A DNA stretch of 64,000 nt from Anastatus disparis (lineage: Eukaryota > Arthropoda > Insecta > Hymenoptera > Eupelmidae), in contig JAFFSR010000307.1 in assembly GCA_017163975.1 (NCBI GenBank), positions 2,491,001 through 2,555,000 on the forward strand, written 5' to 3'. Shown here one piece after another: positions 47,166 to 58,948 of the stretch. Made by a program: the position numbers and the translations under genes. A model generated the notes under the pieces. It was not told where the DNA came from and searched no databases. It worked only from the letters and a program-made list of their open reading frames with translations. Each line of letters starts with the position of its first letter. The first letter of the stretch is position 1.

Positions 47166-47618
47166 TCATATTTTATTAATAATTTTAGCTAATCTTAATA
47201 AATAATTAGAATAAATTTCATGACTTTGATTAAAGTAATATTCTGCTATTGGTTCGCTTATATTTATTTTATATTTTATAATTTCATTCGCATAATATTT
47301 ATAATACTCTGGTACTTCATTCCAATTTTTAAATTCAAATTGTTCATTATTTTCCTCTATATACGAATTAATAATATTATTTAATTTAGAAATTATTGTA
47401 TTGCTTATTGAACTATTATTATCTAGACTTTCTAAATAATATTCATATTCTTCTTGGAAATTTAAATGTTCTTCAATTTGATCATTTAAATTTTCCATCA
47501 ATTGTTGATCATTGACATTGTTAATTTCAACATAATGACCTTCTATTGGATCCCATTCAATCATTTGTTGATCATTAACATTGTCAATTTCAACATCATT
47601 AATTGAATTCGATTCCAT
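47166..47618 (-). CDS. small acidic, Asn-rich ORF carried by the Helitron
   Basis: 150 codons from ATG (47618) to stop, uninterrupted although the neighbouring helicase is broken. The first third contains two copies of a VEI(D/N)NVNDQQ segment. The rest is rich in Asn, Glu, Tyr and Ile, and ends in a helix-prone tail. No domain that I recognise. It lies on the same strand and downstream of the helicase. It may be a Helitron accessory ORF or a low-complexity chance frame. Length and a true ATG favour the first only slightly. Confidence 0.45.
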   Translation of the reverse strand: MESNSINDVEIDNVNDQQMIEWDPIEGHYVEINNVNDQQLMENLNDQIEEHLNFQEEYEYYLESLDNNSSISNTIISKLNNIINSYIEENNEQFEFKNWNEVPEYYKYYANEIIKYKINISEPIAEYYFNQSHEIYSNYLLRLAKIINKI

Positions 47619-47769
47619 TATGTTTTTTTTATTTATATATTATTAAAAATTTTTAATGTTTATAATTATTATAAATATAACCTGAAAAAAAATAAAGTTT
47701 AATTAATAAAATAATTTATAAAAAATTTATTTAAATAACATTAAATTTTTGTTAAATTATAATAAAATT

Positions 47770-50640
47770 ATTTTTCTAATATTTCTTTCCAAACTATGTT
47801 AGGTATAATATCTTTGTTTTCCGATTCATTTTGAATATATATTTTATTTACATTTTTACAACGTGAAAGAGCAACATATAATTGCCCGTGAGAAAATAAA
47901 GGTTTTTTGATGAATATTCCTATATTTTCGAAACTTTGGCCTTGAGATTTATTAATTGTTATAGCAAAAGCTAATATAACAGGAAATTGTTTTCTATATA
48001 AAATAAATGGTAAAGATGATGATTCATCAGTGTTTAATGTAATACGTGGTATAAAAACTTTATTTCCTTTATTTTCTCCAGTAATTATTTGTGCTTCTAT
48101 GTTATATTTGAATAATTTAGTTATTTTTAATCGCGTTCCATTACATAATCCATTTTTATACTTAAATTTCGAATTAACATAATTATGGTATTTACTTTTA
48201 ATTTCAGTTCGTGTGGAGGTAATCCTTCTCTTATGTTATTTAACATTTCTATTGGATAATTCAAATGAATATTATCATCCGTTTGATCTACACCTTTGTA
48301 TGTTGCATAGTCAATGCTATAATAAGTTTTTGTTTCATTCTTAATTAATTTTAAAATTCTGTTATTTAAAATATTTACATCTTCATTATGTGTACTCAAA
48401 ATGACATTTTTTGAAAAACAATAATTTTCGTTAATGTTTTTATAAATTTTGGCACAGACGTCATTAGTTTTCCATTCTTCTGGAATAATAAATGGATTAA
48501 TGTTTCCTTCTCCTATATTTAATAAAAATGAAGAGAAACTGTCATTATTAGATCTTATGTTTTTTTTTAATTTAAAAATATGAAATAAGGGCCAAAGATT
48601 TGAATATTTTATAGTCTCTTCAATTATAGTATTTCTTCTTCCATATTTTAATACTGGTAGAATTTGTCGAAAATCTCCACCTAAAATAATTATTTTTCCA
48701 CCAAAACTTTTATCATTATGACAAACATCTTTTAAAGTTTTGTCTACGATTTCTAAAGCTTTTTTAGGAATCATAGATGCTTCATCCCATATAATTATAT
48801 CTGTTTCTCTTAATTTTTTTTTATCTGAATTAAATTTTAAAAATGCGCTTTCAATGTTATTTAAATCCAATGGTAATCTAAAAGTTCTGTGACTTCTTAA
48901 ACCTTTAGGTAATAAAATTGAAGCTATTCCGGTCCAAGCCATCGATAAAAATTTTTTTTAATGCTTATATAATAATATATTAATGTTTTGTATAAGAAAG
49001 TTTTTCCGGAACCTCCTGGTCCATCTATGAAAAATATTTTTTGTTTATTATTTATTATTTTTTCAAAAATTTGTTTTTGATCATTATTTAATTGTTTATA
49101 CATTTTATCAAATTTTTTTTTACTAAAATTTATAATTTCATCATTAATTTCTTCATTTTCTTCAATGTATGTTTTATTTGGTTCTGGTAAACCAAAATTT
49201 TCACATGACATATCTTCTAAATTTAATATTTGATTAATATGTGATAAAGCTTTATTTTCTTTATTATCTTTAAAATCTTCTGTAAAAATTTTTATATTTG
49301 TTCCAAATAATTTTACCTTGAATATTTTCACATAGTAAAAAACATGCAAAAAATTTACGTAGTTGTATTGGTAACATAACTTGACATGCTTCTTCAAAAA
49401 TATAATAAATTTCATTTTCGTGCTCAATTAAATTCATTGCTAAAGCTGTTTCTTTATAAGTATTATAAGTAATATTTTCGTGAGTTCGTAAATCTGTATA
49501 AGATGTTGCACCTTTTATTCTATTTAATATTAATTTAAAAAAAAAACGTTCACTATCTTTAGGAGATACTACATTTAATCTACCAATAGCTATGTTTTTT
49601 CTATTTTTTGATCGTTTTATCCAAGATTTTGTGTTAGAATTGAAAATATAATATTGTGGTATGTTAACATATTTAATTTTTTTAGCAAAATCATCTTTTT
49701 TATTCAAAGTAAACCATGCGGTTAACGTTGTTTCGTATTTATTTAATGCTGAATCTTTATCATTTTCATTAAAAATTATTTTTTGTTGATTTTCTGTATG
49801 AATACTTAATCTTATTACAGAATGACTTCTGCCACATAATGGTAATTCTTGTAATCTCCATGCTGCTTCCATTGGACTTAAGTATCTACCATCTATATAT
49901 TGTGTTATTTCATCATATACTTCTTCTTCATTTTCTTTTATTTTATTTTCTTTTATTTTGCAATATGCTTTATCTACTCCTTTATAAATATAGTCGTAAA
50001 TATATTTAATACTTTGTATTGACATACAAAGTTCAGTATTAATATGAGCAGCATATTTTGCTAATAAAAAACTATTGTAAGGAATTACCATTGAATTATC
50101 AACTTTTATAATTTTTTTGTTATTTTTAAAATTGTAGATATAATTATCAGAAATATTATTTCGTCGTTTGTATTGTGGATATTTATTTTCTTCAATTTTA
50201 GTACATTCAGTAAATGGTTTTGGAAAATTTTTTTACATATATTTTTATTTTTATCATAACATGAAGATTTGCTAGTATGTGGTCCGTGTAACATATGTTT
50301 AATTACTAATTTTTGTAAATATATATTTTCCGATGATGGTATTTCAGCTGAAATATACTTATCAATAGATTCTACAGTAAATATTTTATGATTATGGTGT
50401 AATGTGATAATGATATGTGCATGAGGTAATCCTCTTTTTTGAAATTCTATGGAAAATACATAAGCTATTACAGGACCAAAAATTTCATTTTTATTATATC
50501 ATTTAATAGCATTTTAAATTTTGCATAAAATAATCTTACTGTAATACTTGGTATATCATTAGGAGTTGTTCCTTCAGGAAAATTTTTTAAAATTTCTTTA
50601 AGTTCTTTCCATTTTGGGTTATTATAAATTGTAATTTTAT
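47770..50640 (-). pseudogene. Helitron Rep-helicase (HUH nuclease plus PIF1-like helicase), disrupted
   Basis: Rolling-circle transposase-helicase. The HUH motif GLPHAHIIITL lies near 50403-50430 and the tyrosine motif YIYDYIYKG near 50000. The helicase has Walker A GPGGSGKT (48999-49022), Walker B IIIWDEASM (about 48780-48803), GGDFRQILPV, and the C-terminal GQSFENIGIF and GQLYVALSRC blocks at about 47860-47930. Frameshifts occur near 50500, 50230, 50100, 49310, 48945 and 48165. Upstream of 50640 I see none of the usual Rep N-terminal region, so the gene is truncated as well. Confidence 0.88.
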
Positions 50641-50760
50641 GCAACTACTTTCGAGTTTTCAACAAAAAAAAAATTAAAATTTTTATATTTTTATGTAATA
50701 TTATACATAAATAAAATATAATAAAAAAATATAAAACTATATTATGCAGTATTTGATGGT

Positions 50761-50925
50761 TCTAAAAAGTTGTGTGGGGGGGGGGACTGTGGGGGGGTTA
50801 GTGGGGGGCGCGGGGGGGACGTGGGGGGGTAATGATCGATAACATAAAATAACGTAAATTTACGTTATTTAATTAATAAAAATCATGTGGGGGGGCTGTG
50901 GGGGGGATGTGGGGGGCAACGACTG
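50761..50925. repeat. G-run cluster near the Helitron 5' end
   Basis: About nine runs of six to ten G on the plus strand (C runs on the Helitron sense strand), split by a short AT palindrome (ACGTAAATTTACGT). This can form G-quadruplexes. It lies 35-200 bp inside the 5' terminus. The remaining 5' region (50640-50760) has no coding signal. Confidence 0.85.
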
Positions 50926-51393
50926 AATTTTGGTTCATATAACTATATAATATAGGTAGATATATATATATCAAGTGGCGTGGTAGCGCCTTGACCGCGA
51001 GTTAAAGTACGAATACGAAAACGTCGAGACGCTCTTCTTATACTTTGAATTAGAGTGTTGAAAATTTGAAAATAGAATATTATTATCGAAATGTCATATT
51101 TTATATAAATACAAATAATAGTTTAAAGATTTATATATTTTATCTTTAATTTAAAAGAATTTTTATTACATTCCGTTCACTTAATCATGGAAAAACGTAA
51201 TTTAGAATTCTAACGTACAATATTCGCGTTATGAAAATTGATTGTTTTCAGTCCTCAAATTTTTGTTTTCAACCTATTACATCACACTTTCGTATTATAA
51301 GAGAGCTATAAGCGTATTTTTTGTCTGTTGGCATGGTATAGTGAGTTCGTTTATGTCAATAGTGTATTAGTTTCGTGACATACATACATACTA

Positions 51394-52682
51394 GGTTGTT
51401 CAAAAAGTTTTGAAAGCGGAAATGAAAATACGTTTTTTTTTTTGGTGAAATCACTTTTATTGCTCAGTATAATCTCCCATAAGATTAATAAACTTGGTCA
51501 AACGGTCTTCAAACTTGTTTATCCCATCATGGAAGTGATTTTTCGCAAGGCCTGCAAAATACTCCTCTACGATGGATATAACCTCTTCGTTTGATAAAAA
51601 ATGCTTCCTACGAAGGAATTTCTTGAGGTGTGGAAACAGCCAGAAGTCAGAGGGAGCTAAATCAGGCGAATAAGGTGGATGCTGCAACAATTCGTACTTC
51701 TATTCGATTATTTTAGTGATGGTTTTTTGAGCTCTGTGAGCGGGCGCATTGTCTTGATAAAAAATGATTTTTTTCTTCTGCAAACATGGTCTTTTTTCAC
51801 GAATTTTTTCATCCAATTGGTCCAAAAGGTTACAATAATATTCAGAATTTATTATTTTGCCAGTTTGGAGATAATCCACCAACAAAATCCCTTTTGCATC
51901 CCAAAAAACTGACGCTAACACCTTTTTCGCCGATTTCTGGACACGAACTCGCTTCGGTACCGAAGTGCCTGGTTCACACTACTCTTCAACCTCTTGTTTT
52001 GATTAAGGATTATGGCGGTGGACTCAAGTCTCGTCCATAGTGATAAATCGACGCGAAAATTCCTTTTTATCCTTTCGAAAACGCTCCACATGTTACTCAG
52101 AAAGTCGCATTCGAACGTGTTTTTGTTCCATTGTAAGTGAATGCGGCACCCATTGTTCACAGAGCTTTCTCAAACCCAAAACCTCACTTAAAATATAACT
52201 CACATTGCCTAATGAGATGTCTAGGGCCTCTGCTAATTCTCTTTCGGTCAATCGACGATCTTCCAAAACCATATCCTGTACTTTTGCTATGAATGCTAGT
52301 GTTGTTGCACTTTTTGGACGTCCTGATCGTGAATTTTAGAAAACGCTTTTTCGACCACGTCTAAACTCTAAAACCCATCGATGCACAGTTGGAAATGAAG
52401 GAGCAGATTCTTTTAAAACTTTCACCATTTTTGTATGAATTTCCGTTGCTGATAAACCTTCCAAAATGAAGAATTTTATCACTGCACGATATTCGGTTTT
52501 TTCCATTGTAAAAAAATACACTGACACGTCAACTTCAAATGGCTTGTAAACAAACAATGAATTGCTAGAGTGAAATAAAACTTTGGGTATGTTCATGTAA
52601 AAGATGAAATATTAAAATGGCGTAGAAATTTTGGTTTTCCTACTGCTCTATAGATGTCACTTTCAAAACTTTTTGAACAACC
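51394..52682 (-). mobile_element. full-length mariner (DD34D), 1289 bp
   Basis: Inverted ends GGTTGTTCAAAAAGTTTTGA with TA on both sides (51392-51393, 52683-52684). The size and single-exon transposase match a complete mariner. The terminal repeats remain almost perfect. Confidence 0.95.
51457..52506 (-). pseudogene. mariner transposase, 349 codons with six in-frame stops
   Basis: ATG at 52506 (MEKTEYRAVIKFFILEG) to TAA/TAG at 51457. It has helix-turn-helix motifs (LSATEIHTKM; GRPKSATT), ITMDE (first Asp), YQDNAPAH (second Asp) and HPPYSPDLAPSDF (third, 34 residues later). The whole reading frame stays in register with no detected indel, but carries stops at 52336-52338, 52093-52095, 52024-52026, 52003-52005, 51979-51981 and 51700-51702. 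Some replace Trp (TGG) codons expected at conserved positions. It would have moved the element at TA sites, and is now inactive. Confidence 0.92.
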
Positions 52683-53426
52683 TAGTACACACAATATATA
52701 TATATTGTAACGGCTCATATTAATTTGATATAAATTAATTTAGTTTAATTGGTCAAAAGAGTGACGATATGTAAATAAAAAATAAGAATAATTTGAAAGT
52801 TTAAAGTAGAGTATCTAGATTACCGATCTAGGTCGGTAATCTAAATAACTCAAAATACATATAGATACATATAAGAAAATAAAAGGAGAAATGGAATGTT
52901 CTGTTTCTTTTAAAAAGAATATTACTACTCTTTTATTGTTAATTATAAAATATAAACAAAACAGAACATTGCATTCTTATCAAAGAAAAAAGATTATTAG
53001 ATAAAAGAAAAAATTAAAAGAGATTTTATGATTTAAATCATTTGCATGAAAAAATTAAATGAATTGTTTTTAACAAAATAATTAATAAACTGAAGTTAGA
53101 ATTATGTTAGTAAACAAATATGTTAATTATTAAAAATTATAGGAAATAGAAAGTTTTCTTCGAAAGCATTCTACTCCTTATTTAAAAAACGAATGTTCCA
53201 TATATCTTAATACTATAAATATTAAATTGGTAATAATAAATAAAATAAGATATAGTTGTAATGATTAAAGGAACATTCCTTTTTTAAAATAATTACCTTT
53301 GATGATTGGGAGAGAAATATAATGTTATTTTCATCAATATTTCAAATTAAATTAAAGAAATAATAAATCAAAGTTATAGAACATTCTATTTCTCTTATAG
53401 AACATCATCGAAGGTATATCAAATGG

Positions 53427-53436
53427 TATAAAAAGG
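53427..53436 (+). promoter_or_regulatory. LTR TATA box
   Basis: TATAAAAAGG in a locally GC-richer context, with TTCATTCG about 30 bp downstream as a possible start. Confidence 0.65.
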
Positions 53437-53659
53437 CCTGCGACGAACCAAGAGATTCATTCGATCTTATACCAGCAAAGGCATAAGACCTTTAGCAATC
53501 TGTAAGAAAAGTTATGTAATGTTATTAAATCTATAACATATAAATTCTTTCAAGTAATAAAAGACAAAAGATTCAAATTTAAATGAATTATATTACAATT
53601 TATTTAGTATAGAGTAAATCATCTCATTTCATGTATCATTTGTCATAAAATAAATAAAT

Positions 53660-53944
53660 AAATTAATTATCGCACATTGAAAAGTATTGCACTTGGATAT
53701 GTCGTCGATAATAATTTATTTAATCATATGTCATTGAATAAAAAGTGTTAATTATCGCACATTTAAGAGTAATGCACTCAAAGATGTCGTCGATTTAAAC
53801 ACTTTTTCGCATTTTTCATATAATAAAAAAGTTTATTATCGCACTCTTTAGAGTATTGCACTCAACGGAGTCGTCGATAATAACTTTTATCATTCTACCC
53901 TCTCCTCCGCACTTAAAGAAAATTATAAATTATCGCATCTCCAA
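53660..53944 (+). repeat. tandem LTR repeats with TTATCG...CGATAA dyads
   Basis: Four units of about 83-93 bp start near 53666, 53751, 53833 and 53926. Each has TTATCGCA, then AGTATTGCACT, then GTCGTCGATAA, so each can form a hairpin. The fourth unit is interrupted at 53944 and continues at 60158-60200. Confidence 0.75.
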
Positions 53945-54063
53945 CACTGAAAAAAAAGCCGAACTCACACGCTGCGAAGTCGATTGTTGTGAGTGATTTG
54001 GACAACATTCACAGCTATTAATAACGGAAAATCGCTATATAAGAGTGCGTAACAATATCGCAG

Positions 54064-54091
54064 CCAATCATTCGAACTTTCTGTATAAAAG
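54064..54091 (+). promoter_or_regulatory. CCAAT and TATA box inside the terminal repeat
   Basis: CCAAT at 54064-54068 and TATAAAAG at 54084-54091. The same pair faces inward from the other arm (about 60009-60036, minus strand). Transcripts from both would run toward each other through the GC-rich repeats. Confidence 0.4.
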
Positions 54092-54109
54092 ATTACAATT
54101 GATCGGAGC

Positions 54110-54470
54110 AGAGCGCTGCGACTAAGCTGCGTTGTGGCTCGCTACGGCTCTCCGTAGTCTACGGCACAGAAAGCTGAATCCAAGCCCAACGACTAAACTG
54201 CTTTGTCGCTCGCTACGGCTCTCCGTAGTCTACCGCACAGAAAGCTGAATCCAAGCCCAGCGGCTAAACTGCTTTGTCGCTTGCTCCGTCTCTTCGCATT
54301 GAATCATGCAGAAGGCCGAAGGCAAACACTGCGAATAAACTCTGTAGTCGCTCACTACGGTTCTCTGTACTCTAACGTATACAGAAAGCTGAATTCGAAC
54401 ATAGCGATTTATTGCGTGGTCGCTCGCTTTGAATGCCGATCTCAAGCATTGCGACAACGCTTTGAACACG
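54110..54470. repeat. GC-rich tandem repeats in the left arm
   Basis: About five imperfect 72-bp units containing CTCGCTACGGCTCTCCGTAG and ACAGAAAGCTGAAT. The mirror set lies at about 59630-59990. The 97-codon open frames found in both arms (54203-54496 plus, 59604-59897 minus) are by-products of the repeat and are not called as genes. Confidence 0.8.
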
Positions 54471-55100
54471 CTTACTTGGTTAATAAATATCATTGAAAAA
54501 ATGATAATTTTTACTTCCTTTTATATTTTTTTTTAATGTTCATGTAATTATGTGAATACATAATTTTGAACTATTTTCAAAAATTTATAATTTATAAATA
54601 CAGTTAATGCTTTAATATCTTTGATGATTTTTTTTATTTTCAGATTTATTAGGACATATTTAAAGTTAAATAGTTTAAAAACTATACTAATAAATCTATT
54701 AACAAATCTAAAAATAAAACAAATAAAAAATTGAGAAAGAAAAAACTTTTTTAACAAACAATTTATGTAATTATGGATACTAACATTTATGAAGTTATTA
54801 CTAAACATTAGATTACCTTAATTATATTGTTCCAAATTTCATACGCAAGTTTTATTCACTTGACGAAAAAGGAAAATATTTACAGATGATTTTTATGCTA
54901 TTTTAAATTCTTAATTAATTTAGGTACATAATAAATAATAAATATTTCCAAGTAAAAAATACTCAAAACCTGGTAAAACTAAGATTTATTGGTGATATCG
55001 TCACTACATATTTACACATGATATCTGATAAAAATGTATTTTTACGTTTTCTTCAAAACAAAGTGCGTTTGAAGAAAGAAAATCTTACAATTGATTAAAA

Positions 55101-55876
55101 ATGACTGTTTTTAATACTTTTCCGCAAATTCAGGGGTTTTCAAAAATTTATTCAAATTTTGAATTGCCAATTACTGTTAACATAATTATTTATGGCCCTT
55201 TAGACTCAATAAAAGTTGGTTATGTTGTAGTTGGATCTAAATACCGCTATCGAGTAGTAGGAGATAATATTATATTAAAGGCTATAGAACTAGCTTTTAA
55301 GAGCATGACGAAGCTGTCCGCCTTCTAATAATATTTCCAATCTTAACTTATGAATAAACGATGCGTTTAATCGAGTTTCTTTACTACAAAGAAAAAATTT
55401 GTAAGATTAAATTCTAGTGCGGACAACTCAAGAAATCCACCAAAATATTATACATACAAAGTTATAATAAAAACTTTCAATATGTCGTATTTTAAGGTTA
55501 GGTTTGTTGAGTTTGATATCTAATTTCCAATCCAAGCTCATAAAAAAATAAAAGTCCAAATGATTTTTTATTTTAACAAAAATTATTGTATAAATATAGC
55601 TTTAGTGCGGACAAGTCATTATATTTGTTTAATTTAAGAATTTAAAAAGATATTGATAAAATAAAAAAAGCAAAACTCGATTGCTGCAGCTCCGACATGC
55701 CGTTAAAATAGTAATAGCGTTGGAAAAAATTTTCCTGAGGCTTCGAAAGCTGTATGGCAATTTATTAAATATTATATTTTTAAATGTAATCGTACCACAA
55801 TTTTCTCTAATGTTGCCTCGCTTATGGATAAACTTGATGATCCATTGAATTTTATTGTGACTAAAAACGGTGTTTA
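55101..55876 (+). pseudogene. possible captured gene fragment inside the 6.2-kb element
   Basis: Starting with ATG at 55101 (inside the arm), the frame gives FELPITVNIIIYGPLDSI, then KYRYRVVGDNIILKAIELAF up to a TTAA MITE (55301-55702). Beyond the MITE, a different frame reads NFPEASKAVWQFIKYYIFK and IFSNVASLMDKLDDPL, then a stop at 55874-55876. The residue pattern looks protein-like rather than random, but I recognise no family, and a one-base shift separates the parts. Confidence 0.35.
55301..55702. mobile_element. TTAA MITE, family C, complete copy
   Basis: 402 bp, flanked by TTAA (55297-55300, 55703-55706). Starts GAGCATGACGAAGCTGTCCG, ends CAGCTCCGACATGCCG. It is the reference copy for the nested pair at 19964-20773. 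Confidence 0.9.
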
Positions 55877-55879
55877 AAA

Positions 55880-58557
55880 AAAACTACTCCCTAGTCTTGC
55901 CAAATATTATTTAATGAAATTTCATCATTTTTATCATGATGTTAAAATATTCAAATAATATTTATAGTTTGATAAATTTTTTATTTAAATTTAAAGTGCT
56001 TTTTATAAGTGCTAAATTGAGAAATAACTAGTTTTAGAAAATATTATTGTATTATACACACACACATATATATATTATGATTCACATTAAAAATATATTA
56101 GATTTATAAAGTTGATCTAAGTCTCTTATCGATTAAAAATTATAAAAATTTTCTTGCGTTAATTTTATGTTAATCTGATAAATTATTTCGATAATCAAAC
56201 TCATATGTATAAAAACAATTGTGTTCTTTAAAATTTCGACAAATAATGTTTTTAAATTAAGAATTACAATATTATAAGATTCCAATGAAAACTTTTGACT
56301 TTTCACAACTTCAACGTTGATTTATATTGAAATTGGTATCGATGGTTGCGATTTTCAATGAATAGCACATTTTGAAATGTTTTTAGAATAAGTTTTGCTT
56401 TTCATTTTAGTTATTGAACTTAAATGAAGTCAACACAACTAAAAATTTGGATTTTGAATAAAATTATAATCAATGGAAGAAAATAGAATTATTTATTTAA
56501 AAAAAACGCACGCATTGAATATTTCGCAAAACTTTCTCCTAATAAATATATATTCTTTTTTAAATAAAAATTATCGTAAAGATAATATATTTAGAAATTT
56601 TGGAAAATTTTTAAATTTTCAACGTTTTTGTATTTGAGGAATTAAATTAAAAAAAAATTTTATGTGATAAGTGAGTATGTGTGCAAGTGTACACGTATAT
56701 ATTTTAATCAATAAATATGTATATTATAAAAAAAATAAAAATTAAAAAAAAAGTTGTTTTATTCAATATTACTCTATATTTTGATAATATACTTGTAAAT
56801 CCTCAAAAAGCATTAAAATACTGAAAATAATTAGTAGCATATTGCTATTATACATGCAAAAATAATGAATCACAAACATTGCTAGAATTAAGTTAATAAG
56901 TAATTAATTTGAATAGAAAAAATAATAAATTTTAAATGATACAGGTTTATGAATACAAAACAGAAAAATAGACATAAAAAAATATATTTTTTACACGTAC
57001 TTTAAATATTTCTTTTCCAGTATAATTTTCAAAGGTAACTTAAATGTGTAGTTTTAAAAATATTAAAATAGTTAATTCAATATAGATTATTCATCGATTA
57101 TATAAATATAAAAAATTAGGGTAAAAATTAAACTTAAGAAAAATCGATTTGTTAAAAATATTTAATTTTAATTATCCAATCTCAGATTGAGAGGTAATAA
57201 TCTTGAAATGAATTAATAATTTTTTAAGGAAATTCGGTGAGAAAAAATACTGTATTCTGAATATAATTCTATACTTTACATAAATAAATGACAAAGTAAT
57301 TGATTATTTGGAGAAAGGAGTGATATTATCGATTTTAAAAAGATGTTTTTTAATATAATTTTATTGTAAATTATTTTCACAGGTAACTTTCTTTACATAA
57401 TAAATTTTTTTTAAATATTTTCGACATTACACTGAGAACTAGAAAAATTTTCTGGTAAAAATTACAAGGAACAGTGGTAGGATAGTTATAAGCCGCCATT
57501 ATAGCAAAAAATTCCCATGTTACATAGTAAAATTTACAAGAAAAATAAGAATTTTTATTATATTTCAAACTAAAAAACTAAATTTATTGTAAATCTATAA
57601 TGAACAGCGCTTTCAATAATTTTCTTAAAATTATATAATTTTTATAAAAAATCACGATTTTTGCATTATACCTCTTAAATAAACTTTAATATAATTATAG
57701 AACCATAATTATAAGAAGCAAACATTAGTAGAGTCATGTGTAACTTTATATAGCAATTTTTTTATGAACATTTACTGACTTAGAATTGTCATTACCAGTT
57801 TCAATATTGAACCTGATTGTACCTTGTTTTAAGAGAAGGTCACGCTTCTCCTTTTCTTTTCTAATCAAAGAATAAATTTTGCAAAAACTAATTTTAGTAA
57901 AAAATGAAGAGAACGCGGCATCTCGTATAAAATAAAGCAAAATTTTCTTTGATAAGAAAAAATTAATTTTATTACTTCGTTTTCAAGAAAATCTTGAAAA
58001 AGAAAATTTTTTACCTTAAACTATATGGTTTAAGTTTTTTAACGTTTTCTTGATTATATTAGTTATTGTAAAAAAACAATTCTTTGATTAGAAAAAGACG
58101 AATATACTCGACCTGCTCTTAAATTTGTTGTTTTAGTTTTCTTAAAAATTATTTGCGTGGTTTAAATTATATTTAATGAAAAAACCTCCGAAAATTTGCT
58201 TTTTTCCATACCATTTATGCAAAAACCATTCATATAATTTTTCGAAAATTTTGATACTATTAATGAAATTTTCAAGGTACCGTGCAATATTGCTTTTAAA
58301 AAAATGAATTTTGTTTAACAATTTGAAAAATGAATAATTTATTCGCAAACAGTTGTGTATTTTTTAATTTAATGGAATAGTCACTGTTTAAAAATTGTTT
58401 GAAAAAGTGATATTTAAAGTTGAAACTTTTAAGGATGTACCAATATATCTTTGAAATTTATTTAAAATAATTTTCGTTAGTATATTATTTTATTCCATTT
58501 TATGAAATCTTAATAAAATAATAGTCTTAGTTATAACATTAAATCCATAGAACTTGT

Positions 58558-58635
<78 letters not shown>

Positions 58636-58948
58636 GTAAAATTTAACATGAATTCACACGGCTAAATAATAAAAATCAATAAGTCTGGGAATATGTTCCA
58701 TTTGGTTTCCAAAATAAAAATCAAAAATTTTGAGGTTAAAAATTCAAAGTAATGGAATATTTTTATTTACTCAAATTTTTTGAGTGAAATTAAGTTATAA
58801 TTACAATATGTAGACTTTTTAACTTACCTGTTAGGTGAAGATCACTATTGAATATACACAAAAACTGCCTAAGTTGATTTGATATTTAATGACTTGACTT
58901 AATATTTTTTTTATAAAGAACGAATAAATTTCAGCGATAACGAAGACA
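55880..58948. other. interior of the 6.2-kb element, no gene seen
   Basis: Very AT-rich with only short open frames. 58560-58634 is a TA microsatellite. At 58107-58122 a GACCTGCTCTTAA motif resembles an end of MITE families A/B, but no second end was found. Confidence 0.5.
58560..58634. repeat. TA microsatellite
   Basis: About 37 TA units. Confidence 0.95.

Larger units (their letters stand above)
45983..50960 (-). mobile_element. Helitron, about 5.0 kb
   Basis: On the minus strand the element starts TCTACCTATATTATATAG at 50960 and ends with a GC-rich hairpin and CTAG at 45983. It is flanked by A upstream and T downstream, as expected for Helitrons, which insert between A and T without target duplication. 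It sits in the AT repeat at the centre of a foldback. It encodes a broken Rep-helicase (about 50640 to 47770) and a small intact ORF (47166-47618). The Rep N-terminus appears to be missing, so it is not autonomous now. Confidence 0.85.
45672..51291. mobile_element. small foldback split by a Helitron
   Basis: The arm 45672-45930 (GGAAAGTGTGACGTAATAGG to AATTCAAAGTATAAGAG) is inverted at 51033-51291. Without the Helitron the element would be about 640 bp with an AT-repeat centre. Divergence between arms is moderate. Confidence 0.7.

Noticed and set aside
51915..52160. 81-codon minus-strand frame within the mariner
   Set aside because: Shadow of the true transposase frame, which runs through this region in another register with stops.
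53660..53944. CRISPR-like array
   Set aside because: Repeats are imperfect, 83-93 bp apart with related spacers, and lie in a retrotransposon LTR of a eukaryote.
54203..54496. 97-codon open frame, identical to one at 59604-59897
   Set aside because: Both lie in the inverted arms and arise from the 72-bp tandem repeats (a multiple of three). Identity reflects the repeat, not coding constraint.
58107..58122. isolated MITE A/B end (GACCTGCTCTTAA)
   Set aside because: No partner end or core sequence nearby; too short to call.
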